Of a DNA stretch of 64,000 nucleotides, positions 45,484 to 57,515 are shown piece by piece (the first letter of the stretch is position 1; every line of letters begins with the position of its first letter). A model generated the notes under the pieces. That model made no database searches and was not told where the DNA came from. It saw only the letters and a list, made by a program, of their open reading frames with translations. A program made the translations under genes and the position numbers. Source of the DNA: Brachypodium distachyon (lineage: Eukaryota > Streptophyta > Magnoliopsida > Poales > Poaceae); assembly GCF_000005505.3 (NCBI RefSeq), contig NC_016134.3, positions 3,782,001 through 3,846,000 on the forward strand, written 5' to 3'.

Positions 45484-46003
45484 CCCGAAATATAGTTTTT
45501 GCGAGAGAATACATTCGATCTGAATGGCAGTGTGTAAGAAAAAAAAATTCCCTCTCCTCAAAAAAAATTAATCCCGATAGCAATTATTACTGCTTTTCCA
45601 AATAGTTGCGACAAAAATCCACAAATACAATCATTGGTCAGCGGAATATTCGGCAGCTTCACGATTAAAAAATGATGTTCAACCCGTTTCATTTCAAATG
45701 GATTATACTTAGCCGATAGGCGACTATTCTGATAGTGAGACATCAGCGATGACTTTATTAGGCTCCATGACTCTGGTCTTGTGTAGGTGTGATGTGTTTG
45801 TGTGTGTGGTGGTGTGCTTGTGATGCAAGAACGAAACGTTGTTCAATTAGCAAAACATGTACCGTAGTATTTTTTCTGTATTTAATTAATTAATTCTTCC
45901 ACTTTATTCATTAGGTAAAAGGAATAATCGTTTAGGTGTAAACACAACAAAGCTTCATGTAACGACAGACTGACATGTTTAAAAAATCTTAGACACAAAA
46001 ATA

Positions 46004-46340
46004 GAGTAAAATACATCACTAGTTTCATAAACTCAGAGAGAAATAACACTTGTGTCCACAAACTCAGAAAACGCACACGTAAGTCCATAAACTCGATTTA
46101 CTGATACAGGTTAGTCCAAAAACGGTTTAGAAAGTCTAAAAATTGACACGTGGCATGATCCTGGACGGCGGCTTGTAACTAGATTTCTGCCACGTGTCAA
46201 CTTTTATCCTTGACAAACTGTTTTTGGACTAATCTGTATCACTAACACGAGTTCATGAACTTATATGTGTGCATTTTGTGAGTTCACGGACTGAAGTGTT
46301 CATTTCTTTCCAGTTAATGGACTAGCGGTATATTTTACTC
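46004..46340. mobile_element. MULE-type MITE, 337 bp, with 10-bp target duplication
   Basis: Long inverted arms of about 150 bases: left GAGTAAAATACATCACTAG ... GATACAGGTTAGTCCAAAAA ... TTGACACGTGGCA; right is its inverse, ending GGTATATTTTACTC. The direct repeat CACAAAAATA flanks it at 45994-46003 and 46341-46350. A 9-11 bp duplication with long arms is typical of Mutator-like elements. In unit 2 the corresponding place (about 55998-56012) lacks the element. Confidence 0.9.
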
Positions 46341-46350
46341 CACAAAAATA

Positions 46351-47669
46351 ACCCAACAAAAATTATACTCCGTGCATCGAAACAGAAAGTTCAATGGTTT
46401 CAAGCAAGCAGTTCCAAGTATCAACTTTCAACCAAACAACAGCACTTATTAGAACTGAAATGTACAACTGGCCATGTCTGCTTCGGAAAAATATAGTCCA
46501 GCTCCACACAGATATACAAACAAATTCGGGCGTTCAAAACGGGATCATGGAGCATTTAGTTGCCGTACACGATCGTTTGAACATGAAAGTTTCAAACAGA
46601 CAATGTGCCGCAGATTGATGACTGATCGAGAGCACTCGTTCAGAGTTCAGACCCATTGTTGAGCTCAATAACCAACTAAATTGACCAGGCACAAAATTGC
46701 CCTAATTATGGCGCCGCTGCTGCGAGTTTCAGCCTCTCAAAATAAACACCCTTCCTGGTTCCTGAACCTGCAGAAGTAACAAGATCAACTGATCGAGTGA
46801 GAAAAGGCATTATCATGCGGCATTTTCCTACCACCAGCAAAAAGGAAAAGAAAATAAAGGGGCAAATAGGGACAGGCCAAAGTTGTATAATGAACAAATG
46901 GAAAGGTTCATAAAAATCAGCTTGCTAATATGATTGCAGTTAACCTAACAGTAGCAACTACGCACCATCAAGTGGCAGCAAAACAAGTGCAAACACTGAA
47001 CAAATGGGAAACAAAAATAGTGTTGATAAACTTAGCAACTGCAACATCAGATTGGCAATCTTGTGATGGCTTACTAAACAATATACACAAGAACAGCATT
47101 CAATGCATCATCCAGGAACTGTGAAGGCAGATACAGATGACGCACAAGTAGCACTGGACGATCTGGTTTCTTAATCAACTAAAAGTTTCACTGCGATGTG
47201 TGCAATGAAAATATCCTCACAATCAAGCTTCACTGAGAAGACAAAAAAAAGGAAAGTAAAAAGGGAGTATGATCTGTCACAAACAAATTGACGCATTTGC
47301 TGAATCAGTATCACTTATGTACAGCAACAGTAATTAACAAAGATTCGGTCTGCACTTACTAAATCTCAAGTGAAAGCGGTCAATATATAAACTGTGCAGG
47401 TCCATCAGTTTGCATTTCTCATCAGACACATCTCCTTGCTTCCTTAAATTCCAAGACCAGCAAACAAGTTCAAATGTGTTTTGTTTTATTGCTGACAAGA
47501 AAGATATAGAGATATATTTCTAGATACAGTTTGATTTGCATGATCATCCTGCATGCCTACACAGGTCTAACCCCCCAAACAGTATGCCGGAAATGTAAGA
47601 ACCAAAAAATGCATGTGTGGTAGTTGTGGGCATAAAAGAAGAAATGATACCTCAATATTTAGTTATGCG
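46351..47669. other. 3' flank of NLR copy 1, conserved in unit 2
   Basis: 1.3 kb with no supported gene. It aligns in blocks with 56030-57515, for example ATTGACCAGGCACAAAATTG (46682) with TTTACCAGACACAAAATTGC (56342), and GGCGCCGCTGCTGCGAGTTTC with GGCGCTACTGTAGCAGAGTTTC. It probably holds the 3' UTR. Confidence 0.5.
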
Positions 47670-50600
47670 CTAGTTGTTGGAACCAACCTCCTCTTCCGTG
47701 AGTTTATGCTCTCCGTCCTTCATGATCTCTTCTTCATTCCACCTACTCACTTCAAGAGCAAGTTCATCCGAAAGGGAGACAGCCGCATTCCTAACAGCAT
47801 CCTCCAAGGTCTCCACCTCTCGAATTTTCGCTCCATAACAAACAATCTCAACATGGAGATGCTTGAGCGAATAGAGATTCTGGATGCCAAAATCCAGAAC
47901 ACCATGCAAAGAGCATACATCATGCGCATTAAATGGAACCCGGAGCTTCTCAAGCTCTGGCACGGCTCCTGCTTCAAACATCAGCCCTTCCCCGCTCTCC
48001 CAGCAGGTAAAATAGAATTCCCTCAGGCATCGGAATCCATTTCTGCTGATAACGAGCCTTTCTTTAGGCCTTGCTGTTCTTGAGGATATCCAGAGAAATG
48101 ACAGAGAGGGCATATCCCCGAGGATTTTGAGTGCTTCCACATCTACTGGATTGACATTGATGTCTAGGTAAGAGAGGTAGTCAAGTGAGCCTAGCCACTT
48201 TGGAATTATGGGGAAATAGTAGTGTATGGACATCTCAAACCTCTGGAGTAGACGAGGAGGAACCCAAGAGTCAAGTAAGAAATCAAGGGAACAAGAATGG
48301 TAGCTTTGAATATGGATCGATCGAAGATTGAGCATTCCTAGTTTGCAGAGGGACATAACCAAGTTATATTCATAAGCATTCATGACACAATCTGTATCAC
48401 TTATGTGCCAGTTCAGGTTCAGCTCAAGTATTCTTAATTTGGTCAGACTGCCAAGCTCCTGCAAAGAAGACAGAGAAGTGTTCTGGTTGATTTCAATCTC
48501 TGATAATTCCCGTAGAGCTTGCATACTCTGAATCCCTTCAGGCAACTCTGCACTGTTAACCAACAGACATGCCAGTTTCTGTAGCTGAACGATACTTGCC
48601 GGCAACTCTTTTACCCGTGTCCATCTCAAGTCTAAGGTCTGCAAATGCTGCAACCCTCCAAGTTGTTCAGGAAGTGAAGTGATTTTTCTTACATTGAGTC
48701 GCAGGTACCTCAACTGAGAAAGCCTGCTTATGTGTTTAAGATAATTGTGTTCCAACACCTCTCTATTTTCCAGATCTAGCACTCTTAAAGATTGAAATTT
48801 TGAAAGAGGAGGCATATTTTCAGCAAGTCCAAAGATAGTGAGGGATCGGACATGAGAGACAATCATGTTTGGTGATACCACAGTATGTTCTCGAGCATGA
48901 TAGTTGAGGGATAGCCGACGAACCTTGTCGTGCTGCAGCAACTTCTGGTTTGGGTCACAGAATAAGGTTACAAAATTATCTTCAAGTGACTTGGATATAA
49001 TAAGGTCAAGAATCATATCATGGACACGGCAGGCATCAGCTCGACCATCATACTGGATTCCGACCGGTTGAATCATGTTTCTGTTGATCAGATCATTGAA
49101 ATAGCATTCTCCTGCTTCCTCCAGATCCAGTCCACCTTCGGCGATGATGAAACCTTCAGCAATCCATCTCCTTACTAACTGATCTCTCTTGATCTCGTAA
49201 TCTTCAGGAAATACACTGAGATATAGCAAACATGTCTTCAAATGGTATGGGAGATCATTGTAACTAAGGAATAATATGTTCTTCATCTCTTCCATATCTG
49301 AATCTTTTTCAAGTGTGGAACCAATAGAATTATGTATCCTCAGCCATTCTTCTCTGGTACTAGCTTTGTTAGCCAATAAGCTAGCCAGTGTAATGATCGC
49401 CAATGGCAAACCACCACATTTTTTCAAAATTCCATCCGAAACATCTCTCAGCTGAAGGGGGCATCCATCTTCAGAGCCAAAAGCTCGTTTGAAAAATAAG
49501 CTCTTTGAGTGAGTTGCGCTAAGAGGCTTTATTTGATACACATGATCATGGTGCTGAGAGCTACAATACTTGGCTACTGCGATGATACGTGTTGTTATCA
49601 ATATTCCACTGGAACAACTATTTTCAGGAAAAGCACATTTGATTACTCTCCATGCTGATTTACGCCATATATCATCAATTACTATCAAGTACCTATCAAA
49701 AGTTTAGAAATCAAAACAGGCATTGCGGAAGCTACAACCAGAGAGTATCAGTACACACTAGTGTGCAAGATGTACATATATTATCTATGGATAAAGTTGA
49801 TTCAGCACTAAGACGAAGCAAGAACAATGTATAATTATTGATGACGCCAATTCATATTAGGTTAAAACAAGATTGTAGTGAGTAAATAAGGCTGCATACC
49901 TTTTATCCTTCAGGAATTGTCTTATTGTTTTGACAAGTTGCTGCTCGTCCCATGCTTCATTGCTGACACTCTCTTGCCGGAAGATCTGGGAGAGTATATT
50001 TCTGAAAATCTTCTTCATGTCTGGTTTCTGGGACACCGACACAAAAACTTGATATTCAAATTGCCCTTCTAGATTCTGGTACACTTGATTAGCAAGAGTA
50101 GTCTTTCCAAGGCCTCCAAATCCAACAATCGATACAACCTTTAGCTGCTGCGCCAGTGCTCCGTCCCTTTTTGTTAGTAACTTGATGAGTTTATCCCTTG
50201 GGCCATCAATGCCCACAAGCCTTGTCATCTCAGTGTACAATGCTGGTAGGCGAGTGTCTATGTTTGGCCTGCTTGACCTTGAAACCACATCATCAACCAT
50301 GTACCTTGCACGCCGACTGCTAGCCTCAATAGCACGGCGTTTCAGAACTTTGATTTTCTTGGCAAACCTATGGTGAGTCATGGCATTTGCCAACAAGTCC
50401 ATGCAACTGCCTACAAACCTCACGAAGCCACGAGGATTGCTGCTGGACTCGCCACCAAGGGAGAGCATGAAACTGTCAATGACGTCCTCAATGTCATATG
50501 ACAGCTCCCGCAATTCCTTAAGCGAGCACCTGGACTGCTCATCGGGGTCCTCGACCTCAGACATCTTCTTGAGAAAAGCATGCATGCTCTCAAGCTCGGC

Positions 50601-50723
50601 TTGAAGGAACATGATACCACCCTTTACAGTAGTGAGAAGTTTGAATTCATCAGAGAGCAAAGCACCCAGCTTCCGCAGCAGGGACCCCAAGGCTCCGCAT
50701 GATACACATGCAACAGCCTCCAT
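47670..50723 (-). CDS. CC-NB-ARC-LRR disease resistance protein, copy 1
   Basis: An intracellular immune receptor of the CNL class. Exons 50723-49900 and 49692-47670 join AG|G in frame, splitting the ATPase domain just before kinase 2; 948 residues. The N-terminal coiled coil carries the EDVID motif at 79-83 (YDIEDVIDSF). The NB-ARC has P-loop GFGGLGKTT at 201-209, kinase 2 LIVIDDIW at 277-284, RNBS-B ITTR, GLPLA at 369-373, and VHD at 498-500 in place of MHD, a common grass variant. Leucine-rich repeats follow from about 540 to the end, with regular LxxLxxLxL spacing (LSQLRYLRL, LQHLQTLDLRW). All core motifs are intact and no extra integrated domain was seen. The ATG at 50723 is the first in frame. 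It is a paralogue of the gene at 57516, with differences concentrated in the linker at 178-190 and in the LRRs. The pathogen recognised is unknown. Confidence 0.95.
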
Positions 50724-52665
50724 CCCTCTCTGAGTGGAGTATGAGTGCTTGTGTCCATGCTACTTAGATGTTTCAACCCTTTATACACGCATAATTAGTC
50801 AAAGTATCCTTGAACAAGAATTGAAGATGATTTCTCAAAGCGAAGCCGACATAGTGACCGAGTAGCTGAGACATTCACAGAACCTTACCATATAAAAGTG
50901 CAGAGATGATATGAATCATATTTCCCAATCAGACAGTTGTTCAAGAAGAAAAGATAGTGTGAAGTGTGAACAGCTTGGACCATAAGTGCAAGGTCAGCCA
51001 ATTAGTCAATAGAAGGAGTCATAATCCACCTAATGAGAAGACTACTAATTTGTACAGATACAGATGTTCCATTAATCTAGGAGTATATGAAGTCAGAAGA
51101 TAGAGATCAACATATAGACACCTGAAATAGTAAAGAGAATGGGAGAAAGGACGGTGCAGATGAAGCTAAATAAATGGAACATGTTCGCTGGAGCAAACTA
51201 GTAATGAATCATGAGGGAATCTACGATTAGTTAAGTTGGCAATTGAAAATTAGTCAATTAGGCGCTTGTACAGATATGAACTTTGCTGAAACAATTATTC
51301 TGACATGAGAGTAGTTGCTTTCTTAACTAGTAGCAGTCCACATTGATTGCTTATCTTAATCCAAGTTCACCACCAAATATATAAAACTGAAAAGGGACAG
51401 GGTTAGGAAGTTTTCTTAAGCAGTCAAGAGGCACTGGCAGGTTCTTGTCTTGAAACCCAAGGCCAGTGGTTAGGTAGTCAGGCTCAGCCTTGAGGAACAT
51501 GAAATCCCCCTTCACTAAGTAGATGTTCTCACGGTAAGCAAATTTAATCAAGGTCAGTCAAGTGTGAAAAAGAAAGAAAGACAGGAAGAAAAAAAAAATA
51601 CTCCATTCAAGCAAGCAAGTTCCCCAAAACAGTCAAATTATTCCAAAGAATTAGCCATTGGTGAAATGAAAAGCAAACTGAGCTAAAGAAGAGTGATCCA
51701 TTGAATGAGCAGATGCGGCGTTGCCCGGGGTGATATTTCTAGGCATGTAAAAAAAGCACACAAACTGCCCACGGAAAACGGAATCTCAGGCAAATTTGTC
51801 AACAAGAGGGCATTTCAATCAGGGAAGACATGTGCAGATTCAGTAGCTCGTATTTCACTGTCTAGACGTCTAGTTGAGCCTCCACCAGAGGAAACCCCTC
51901 CAATCACCAGAGACAAAGTGTCAGCATTCACTAACCATCTTCCTTAGCGAGTCAATGTTACCCAAAGAAAACCACCACCGCGGAAATGACGAGGCAAATT
52001 AAGCTAGTTGTGACTGCGACGTCTTATCAAGCCGCCCAAAGCAAATCGATTGAGCCGCCTTGGCTTAGATCTTCTGGGATCCCAGAATCTTCTCACGAAT
52101 ACCAAAAATCTCCAAGACAAAAAAATAGATCCCAGTAGAAAAGAGGTAACAAGTTGGCGTGGTTGCCGGCTCGCCGGAGTACTGCTACCATAGTGGTATC
52201 CTAGCTAGTACGGTTGGTGAAGGCGGGATAGGATGGGAGAGGAAAAGGAGTAACGGCACGGGAACGAGGCTGCGGAGAGGGAGCAGGTCCGCATCGCCGT
52301 CGTCGGAGAAGTTCGCCGGAGAGAGAGAGAGGGAGAGAGAGGAGGAGAGGAGGCTTGGGCTAACAGGCTAACTCTACTGGGCTCAGTGAAACTGTGGAAC
52401 TCTATTTTTAGGGGCTTCTGGCCCACGCTTAGAATCCATACAGAAACCGTGTCTGGTGGGCCGACTCGTCTACATTACGGAAGCACGGAGAAAACAAGTT
52501 TGACATGAAAAAAACAAATTTGACTACTCGTTATAGGGAAACTAATAACTACTCGGTGCACCCAAATTAATTGTTGCAGCTTGTCTAGATATACTATACT
52601 CGTTTCAATGTATGGCTACATGTGCATTTAAACACTGCGACAATTAATACGAATCAAAAAGAGTA
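50724..52665. other. Upstream region of NLR copy 1, conserved in unit 2
   Basis: About 1.9 kb matching 60577-62340 in long blocks. It contains a probable relic of an NLR coiled-coil segment (51351-51551) and, at 52200-52330, a GC-rich stretch ending in GA repeats that may be the true promoter or a 5' UTR exon. No other coding region is supported. Confidence 0.5.
51351..51551 (-). pseudogene. Possible relic of an NLR coiled-coil segment
   Basis: On the minus strand the frame reads LVKGDFMFLKAEPDYLTTGL, resembling the NLR coiled-coil segment SVKGDIVFLRAELESMHAFL of the neighbouring genes. The same place in unit 2 (61107-61322) reads KGDAMFLNPEADHLTTGLGF. The match covers only about 16 residues, followed by an unrelated but shared tail (DKNLPVPL-CLRKLP). 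It may be a decayed duplicate or chance similarity kept by the recent duplication. Confidence 0.35.
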
Positions 52666-52778
52666 CTACCTCCATTACATAATTTTTGTCGAAATTTTAC
52701 ATGTATCTAGACATCTTTTAGTAATAGATATATCCATTTTTGGACAAATTTGAGACAAGAATTATGGGACGGAGGAAG
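52666..52778. mobile_element. Stowaway MITE next to the MULE
   Basis: CTACCTCCATTACATAATTT and the inverse AAGAATTATGGGACGGAGGAAG, with TA on both sides (52664-52665, 52779-52780); the inner part has TTACATGTATCTAGACATC. Same family as 2156-2269. It ends 15 bases before the MULE target duplication. Confidence 0.85.
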
Positions 52779-52802
52779 TACATTACTCCATCCTTCCATC
52801 TG

Positions 52803-54645
52803 GAGTAAATTACACACAAAACCACCACATTAGAGTTAGGGTTTCACATTGGTACCGATTTACGTTTTGGTTGCTAAAAACCACCGAATTTAGTTAATCC
52901 CTCATTCGCTAGCGTCTAAACACATTTTTTGACGGAACGGGTCCACCGGTCAGGCCTATGTGGCGTGCCAACATTGCAAGTAATGCCTTTCTCTCTTTGC
53001 TATCTCCCAAAGCTCTTCCTCGTCAAGCTCCTTCCTCTCCTTGTTCCCCCAAGAAGCTCCTCACCGCCAAGCCGCTGCTCCGGCCGTCCCCCGCGCGCTG
53101 CTGCTTGCCCCCGTGCGCCCTGCGCGCCGCCGCGCTCCCACTACTACAAAACAATACATATGTGATGAGTCATCAGTAACGGGCCAACCATGCCCGTCAC
53201 TGATGAGTGCTCATCAGTGACGGACCCTTCTGGCCCGTCACTGATGAGGAGTCGTCGGTGACGGGGACGGGTCTCCCGCGCCTGATGAGCTCCGCCCGCC
53301 AATAATATTTGTTTGGGCCCAAACTAACTATTCCCGGCCCAACTCACCCCCTCCCTATATAAACTAACCCTAACCGGCTGCAACCCCCTGCTCCTCTATC
53401 TCTCATTCCTGCCGCCGCCAACCCAATCTCCTCCTCGTTGTCTCTGGTTCCGGCCGCCAAGCCTCCTCCTCCCTCGTTCCCTCTTCCCAATCTCCTCCTC
53501 CTTCTCTCTGCTTACGGCCGCCAAGCCTCGCCGCCGGCCCGAGCCCGACCTGCAGCCGCACGCCTCGCCACCGTCGCCGGCCCGAGCCTGACCTGCCGCC
53601 GCCAAGCCCCGCCGCCGGCGGCCCGCGCCCGACGTGCCGCCATCTCGCGAGCCCTGCGCCTGGAGGAGCCGCAGGGCGGCGCTTGGAGGCTGCCCGCGCC
53701 CCGATCCGGCATGCACCGACCCACCCGCCGCGGACCGGATCCGTCCTCCCTCTCTCCCGCCGATAAGTCTTCCTCTCTCTTCATCTCTCCATTCGCTCTC
53801 ACGCTCTCTCTCTCTCTCTACTGCAGCCATGGAGCTCGACCTCAGCCCTCCCTCGGCCGCCATGGATCCCCAGGACGACGACAACATTGAAGGCGACCGG
53901 TGGCGGCTACATCTCCAGGACAGCGGCATGAGCGGCGGCTGTGGATTTGACGGCAAAGGTTGTGCGGGTGGCGCGTTCATGGAGTCGACGGCGACGTCAG
54001 GGAGTGGATAACGCCGGTGCGGTGAGGTCGACGGGCTGATGTGTGGATTTGGGGCTGGCCGGGGGCCGGCCACTTTTTATTTATTTTCTTCAAATTCACA
54101 TCAGTGTCGGACGTTGTGGTGTGACCGCCACCGCCACTGATGGAGAAAGCATCACTCCGCCCCACAAGAAGTTAGTAAGGGGCGTCCTGCCCGCCACTGA
54201 TATTGTTTTTCGCCCGGTACCTGTAGTAGTGTCTCCGGCTCGCTCGTCGCTGCTCGCCCGCGCATGGCTGCTCCACCCGCCGCTTGTGCCGTCGCTCGCC
54301 GTGCGGCTTCTCACCTGTGCCCTGTTCTGCGCGCCGCTGCTCTCTCGCCCACGTGCGGCTGCTCTGCCTGCCGCGCCGCGAGGCCGCGCCGCCGCTTCGG
54401 CGCCATGGCCAGTGAGGACCCATGGGCCTTTAGACTGGGAACAAAGACAGTGCAAGGAGAAAGAAGAGATAGTTGCCAGCATGGACGTCACGTTGGACTG
54501 ATCTGTGAACCCACCTCATTAGAAACGGGCTTATACGCTAGCAAGCGAGGGGTTATACTAATCCAGTGGGTTTTTGTAACTAAAACGAAAATTGGTACCT
54601 TGTGAAACCCTAGCCCATAATGTGATGGTTTCGTGTAATTTACTC
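52803..54645. mobile_element. Mutator-like element (non-autonomous), 9-bp target duplication, with nested CACTA
   Basis: Begins GAGTAAATTACAC and ends GTGTAATTTACTC. The exact 9-base repeat TTCCATCTG lies on both sides (52794-52802 and 54646-54654), which is diagnostic. The inverted arms are about 130 bases (AAACCACCACATTA, TTAGGGTTTCACATTGGTAC, TTTACGTTTTGGTTGC, TCGCTAGCGTCTAAAC). The inside is GC-rich and interrupted by a CACTA element at 53139-54231. No transposase is visible. At the same place in unit 2 (near 63930-63945) the element is missing. Confidence 0.92.
53139..54231. mobile_element. Small CACTA element nested in the MULE
   Basis: Left end CACTACTACAAAACAATA, right end TGTAGTAGTG (inverted CACTACTACA), 1093 bp. 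Subterminal repeats CATCAGTGACGG/CCGTCACTGATGAG cluster at the left and GCCACTGAT at the right. The flanks are TCC (left) and TCT (right), so the 3-bp target duplication is imperfect or slightly misplaced. The inner part contains a TATATAAAC motif at 53356 and a short frame (53829-54011) that I do not regard as a proven gene. Confidence 0.8.
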
Positions 54646-54654
54646 TTCCATCTG

Positions 54655-57515
54655 TGTAAAGCTTAATTCTAAATTTGAGTTTTCTATAATTGTATGGCCA
54701 CTTTCCAGCTCTTGTCTCTTTATCTATGCCTCGTAAGTTCAAATCTACACTAGGTGTGACCAACGCATGCCTACTACTCCAGTATAAATGTACTCCAAAA
54801 TAAAATGACTAGAACCCCTCTAGTTCATCAGTACTGCACACTACTGATAATTAAAGAAAAACAGGCACAGGCATTCTCGGACTGCAAGGTCGATTTTGTT
54901 AATGAAATCAGAAGCTATACATATTCAAAAAAACAAAGAAAAAATAGAACCCATAGCGGATGAAAGGAGATCCTTTCAATATTTGCTCATGGGAAAAGAA
55001 AAGAGAAATAGGGAAGAAAAGAGAATCTAGTCGATGAGAGAGCCATACATATTGAAAAAAAACTTAGTTACTATCTCTGATCCTAAATTGTCGTCGTGAA
55101 TTTAGTACAAATTTGAACTTAGTTATCCTAAATTGTTGTCGTGGATTTAGTACAAATTTTTTGAGCTATTTTTTAATCATCATACAATATCGCATTTAAT
55201 TCTAACAAATCATGTATAGTCAGTTTAAAAATACAAACCATTGTTTTTAGAGAACCCATATTCACCATCCAAATTTTGTTCACATGTTTAGATGCCAAAT
55301 TTTTTTTCCAAAACTATCACTTAAATTTTGCACGGAGTAAAGTGTACCACTACGGTCGTCGCTCCCGAGTCCCGACCACCGCCACCAACGGGGCACCCGC
55401 TCCCGCCCGCTACTCCGGCGGGGTCTCTCGTGGCTGCAGCTACGGATGTGGTCATCTTGTCGGCGGCGGCGTCGCCGGGCTGGTGAGCAACGAATAGGTA
55501 CGCATTGTGTGCGGGCGCGCGTGTGCACTTAACTCTCGACCCATCGTCACTGACAAACTCTACCCACCCAGCTATCTAAGCATGGCCCACCTCGGCTCTT
55601 ATTATGCTGGACAAGGCCGGGTCGGGGAGCGGGGCCTGGCTGGATGTACTGATATATCCTCCGAAAATAGTTTTTGCGACAATATACAAATAATCTGAAT
55701 GGCTGGATTTACAATGTGTTAAGATCGCTCAAAAAAAAAAACAATGTGTTAAGAAAAAAAACATTCCTGATAGCTAGCCATTGTTATTGCTTTTGCAAAT
55801 AGCTATCCACAAATAGAATCACTGGTCAGTGGAATATTCGTCCGCTCACGATACAAAATGATGTTCGATCAGCAAAATGCATTAAGTAAAAGGAATATTC
55901 GTTTTTGGCAACAAAGAGAGTAAAAGGAATGATCGTTTGAGTGTAAGCACAACAAGGCTTTTTACATAACCACAGACTGTCATGTTCAAACTCTGAGGTG
56001 CACAACAGCCCAACAAAAATGTACATCGAAATAGGAACTGTAACTGGAAAGTTCAATGGTTCCCAGCAAATCAGTTCCAAGTACTCCGTATCAATTTTCA
56101 ACCAAACAACAGAACTTGAATCACTGGCCAAGTCGGCTTTGCGATATTCAGTCCATTTCGTAGCAGATATAGCAACAAATTCCTGTGTTCAAAATGGGAT
56201 CCTTGAGCATTTAGCTGTCACCGTCGGTTGATTCTAACATAAAAAGTTTCAACAGCCAATGCACCGCAGAATGACGACTGATCTGAGAACACTTGTTCAG
56301 ACCCATGGCTGAGCTCAATACTGCGTAACAGAACCAACCAAATTTACCAGACACAAAATTGCAAAGAGCTTTTCCCACAGAGTATGCAGCTAATCAATAA
56401 TCATGGCGCTACTGTAGCAGAGTTTCAGCATCTTAAAATAAACGCCCTTCCTGATTCCTGAACCCTGCAGAAGTACAAGGTTGACTGATCAAGTGACATA
56501 ACGAATTAGCATGCGGTATTCAAAATTGTATAGTGAGCAAATGAAAAGGTGAAAATTGACTAGTGCTGACATGATTCCACTAAACTTAACAGTAGCAGAA
56601 TGTAACAATTAAGTGGCAGCAAAAAAAATGTGGAGACTGAACTGATGGCAGGACAAATTACTGATGAGACACTCGTAGTACCAACATAGAATTGGCAATC
56701 TCGTGATAGCTAAGTAAACCATAAAATTTGCTGAAAGGAACGGCATTCCTCACATCGTCCGGTAAATGGGAAAACAGATACAGATAATGCAAAAGCAGCA
56801 GCATACAGATGATACACAAGTAAATGAACTCAATCAACTAAAAGTTTCACTGATATTACTATAAAAAATTCCACTGAAATGTGTGCATTGAAAAGATCGT
56901 CACGATAAAGCTTCACTGAGAAGACAAAAGAGGGGAAATAAAGTGGGGGGGGGGGGGGGTATGATCTCCTACGAACAAATTGATTGCATTTACTGAATCT
57001 GTCTAATTATATACATCAATGCTTGATCAGGTGTCATTAGTAGTAATTAAAAAATACTCGATATGCATTTAGTCAAACTCCTATGCTAGCCGTCCATATA
57101 TAATTACTGCAGGTTCATCAATCTGCATTCCTCCATGCAGAAATAATCAGTAGCCCAAGAAACGGAAAGAAATGTACAGGATTTCTAGCGAAAGTAGCAT
57201 GCAGCATACTACGTAACCAGTAGAGCTGCAAAACATTCAAGTAAAGATGGGGGGCAGACACATTTTTTATTCCTCCAGGACAATTGAACAAGTTCAAATC
57301 AGTTCATGTGCTGGCCAACGAAATAGATTACGAGATGCATGGGTACATAAAGTACTTGGTAATCTAGATTTGTTTGCATGATCTTCATACTCCAATCTCA
57401 AGAGTCTTGAAGTTCCCCAAAATAATACTATCTCTAAAATGTAAGAACAAAAAATTGCATGAGCAGAAATCTTGGCCTAAGAGAGGAAACAGTACCAAAA
57501 TGCAGTATTATCAAC
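54655..57515. other. Spacer between the NLR genes and 3' flank of NLR copy 2
   Basis: About 2.9 kb. 54655-55578 is the right end of unit 1; 55579 onward is unit 2 and repeats the flank of copy 1. Two close copies of CTAAATTGTCGTCGTG/CTAAATTGTTGTCGTG plus GATTTAGTACAAATTT lie at 55083-55160. A G15 run is at 56945-56959. No gene seen. Confidence 0.5.
56945..56959 (+). repeat. G15 homopolymer
   Basis: Fifteen guanines in the NLR copy 2 downstream flank. Unit 1 has only GGG at this place (47261), so the run grew, or is misassembled, in unit 2. Confidence 0.75.

Larger units (their letters stand above)
45366..55578. repeat. Segmental tandem duplication, unit 1 (with NLR copy 1)
   Basis: Starts TAAGCATGGCCCACCTC, matched at 55573-55590. 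Homologous landmarks recur in the same order and orientation: AAAGTTCAATGGTT (46387 / 56049), the NLR gene (47670 / 57516), GCAGATGCGGCGTTGCCC-type sequence (51710 / 61552), GAGGGAGCAGGTCCGCATCG (52277 / 62110), TTCTGGCCCAC/TTCTGGGCCAC (52427 / 62266) and TTAATTCTAAAT...GAGTTT (54662 / 63950). The offset varies from about 9.3 to 10.2 kb because of unit-specific transposons. The right boundary is set where the first landmark returns. Confidence 0.85.

Noticed and set aside
47613..48083. Plus-strand frame of 156 codons
   Set aside because: It is antisense to the LRR region of NLR copy 1; a similar shadow appears at 57374-57713 against copy 2.
53396..54605. Long frames on both strands, up to 225 codons, including a 61-residue frame at 53829
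   Set aside because: They are inside nested transposons with skewed composition; no conserved domain is visible.
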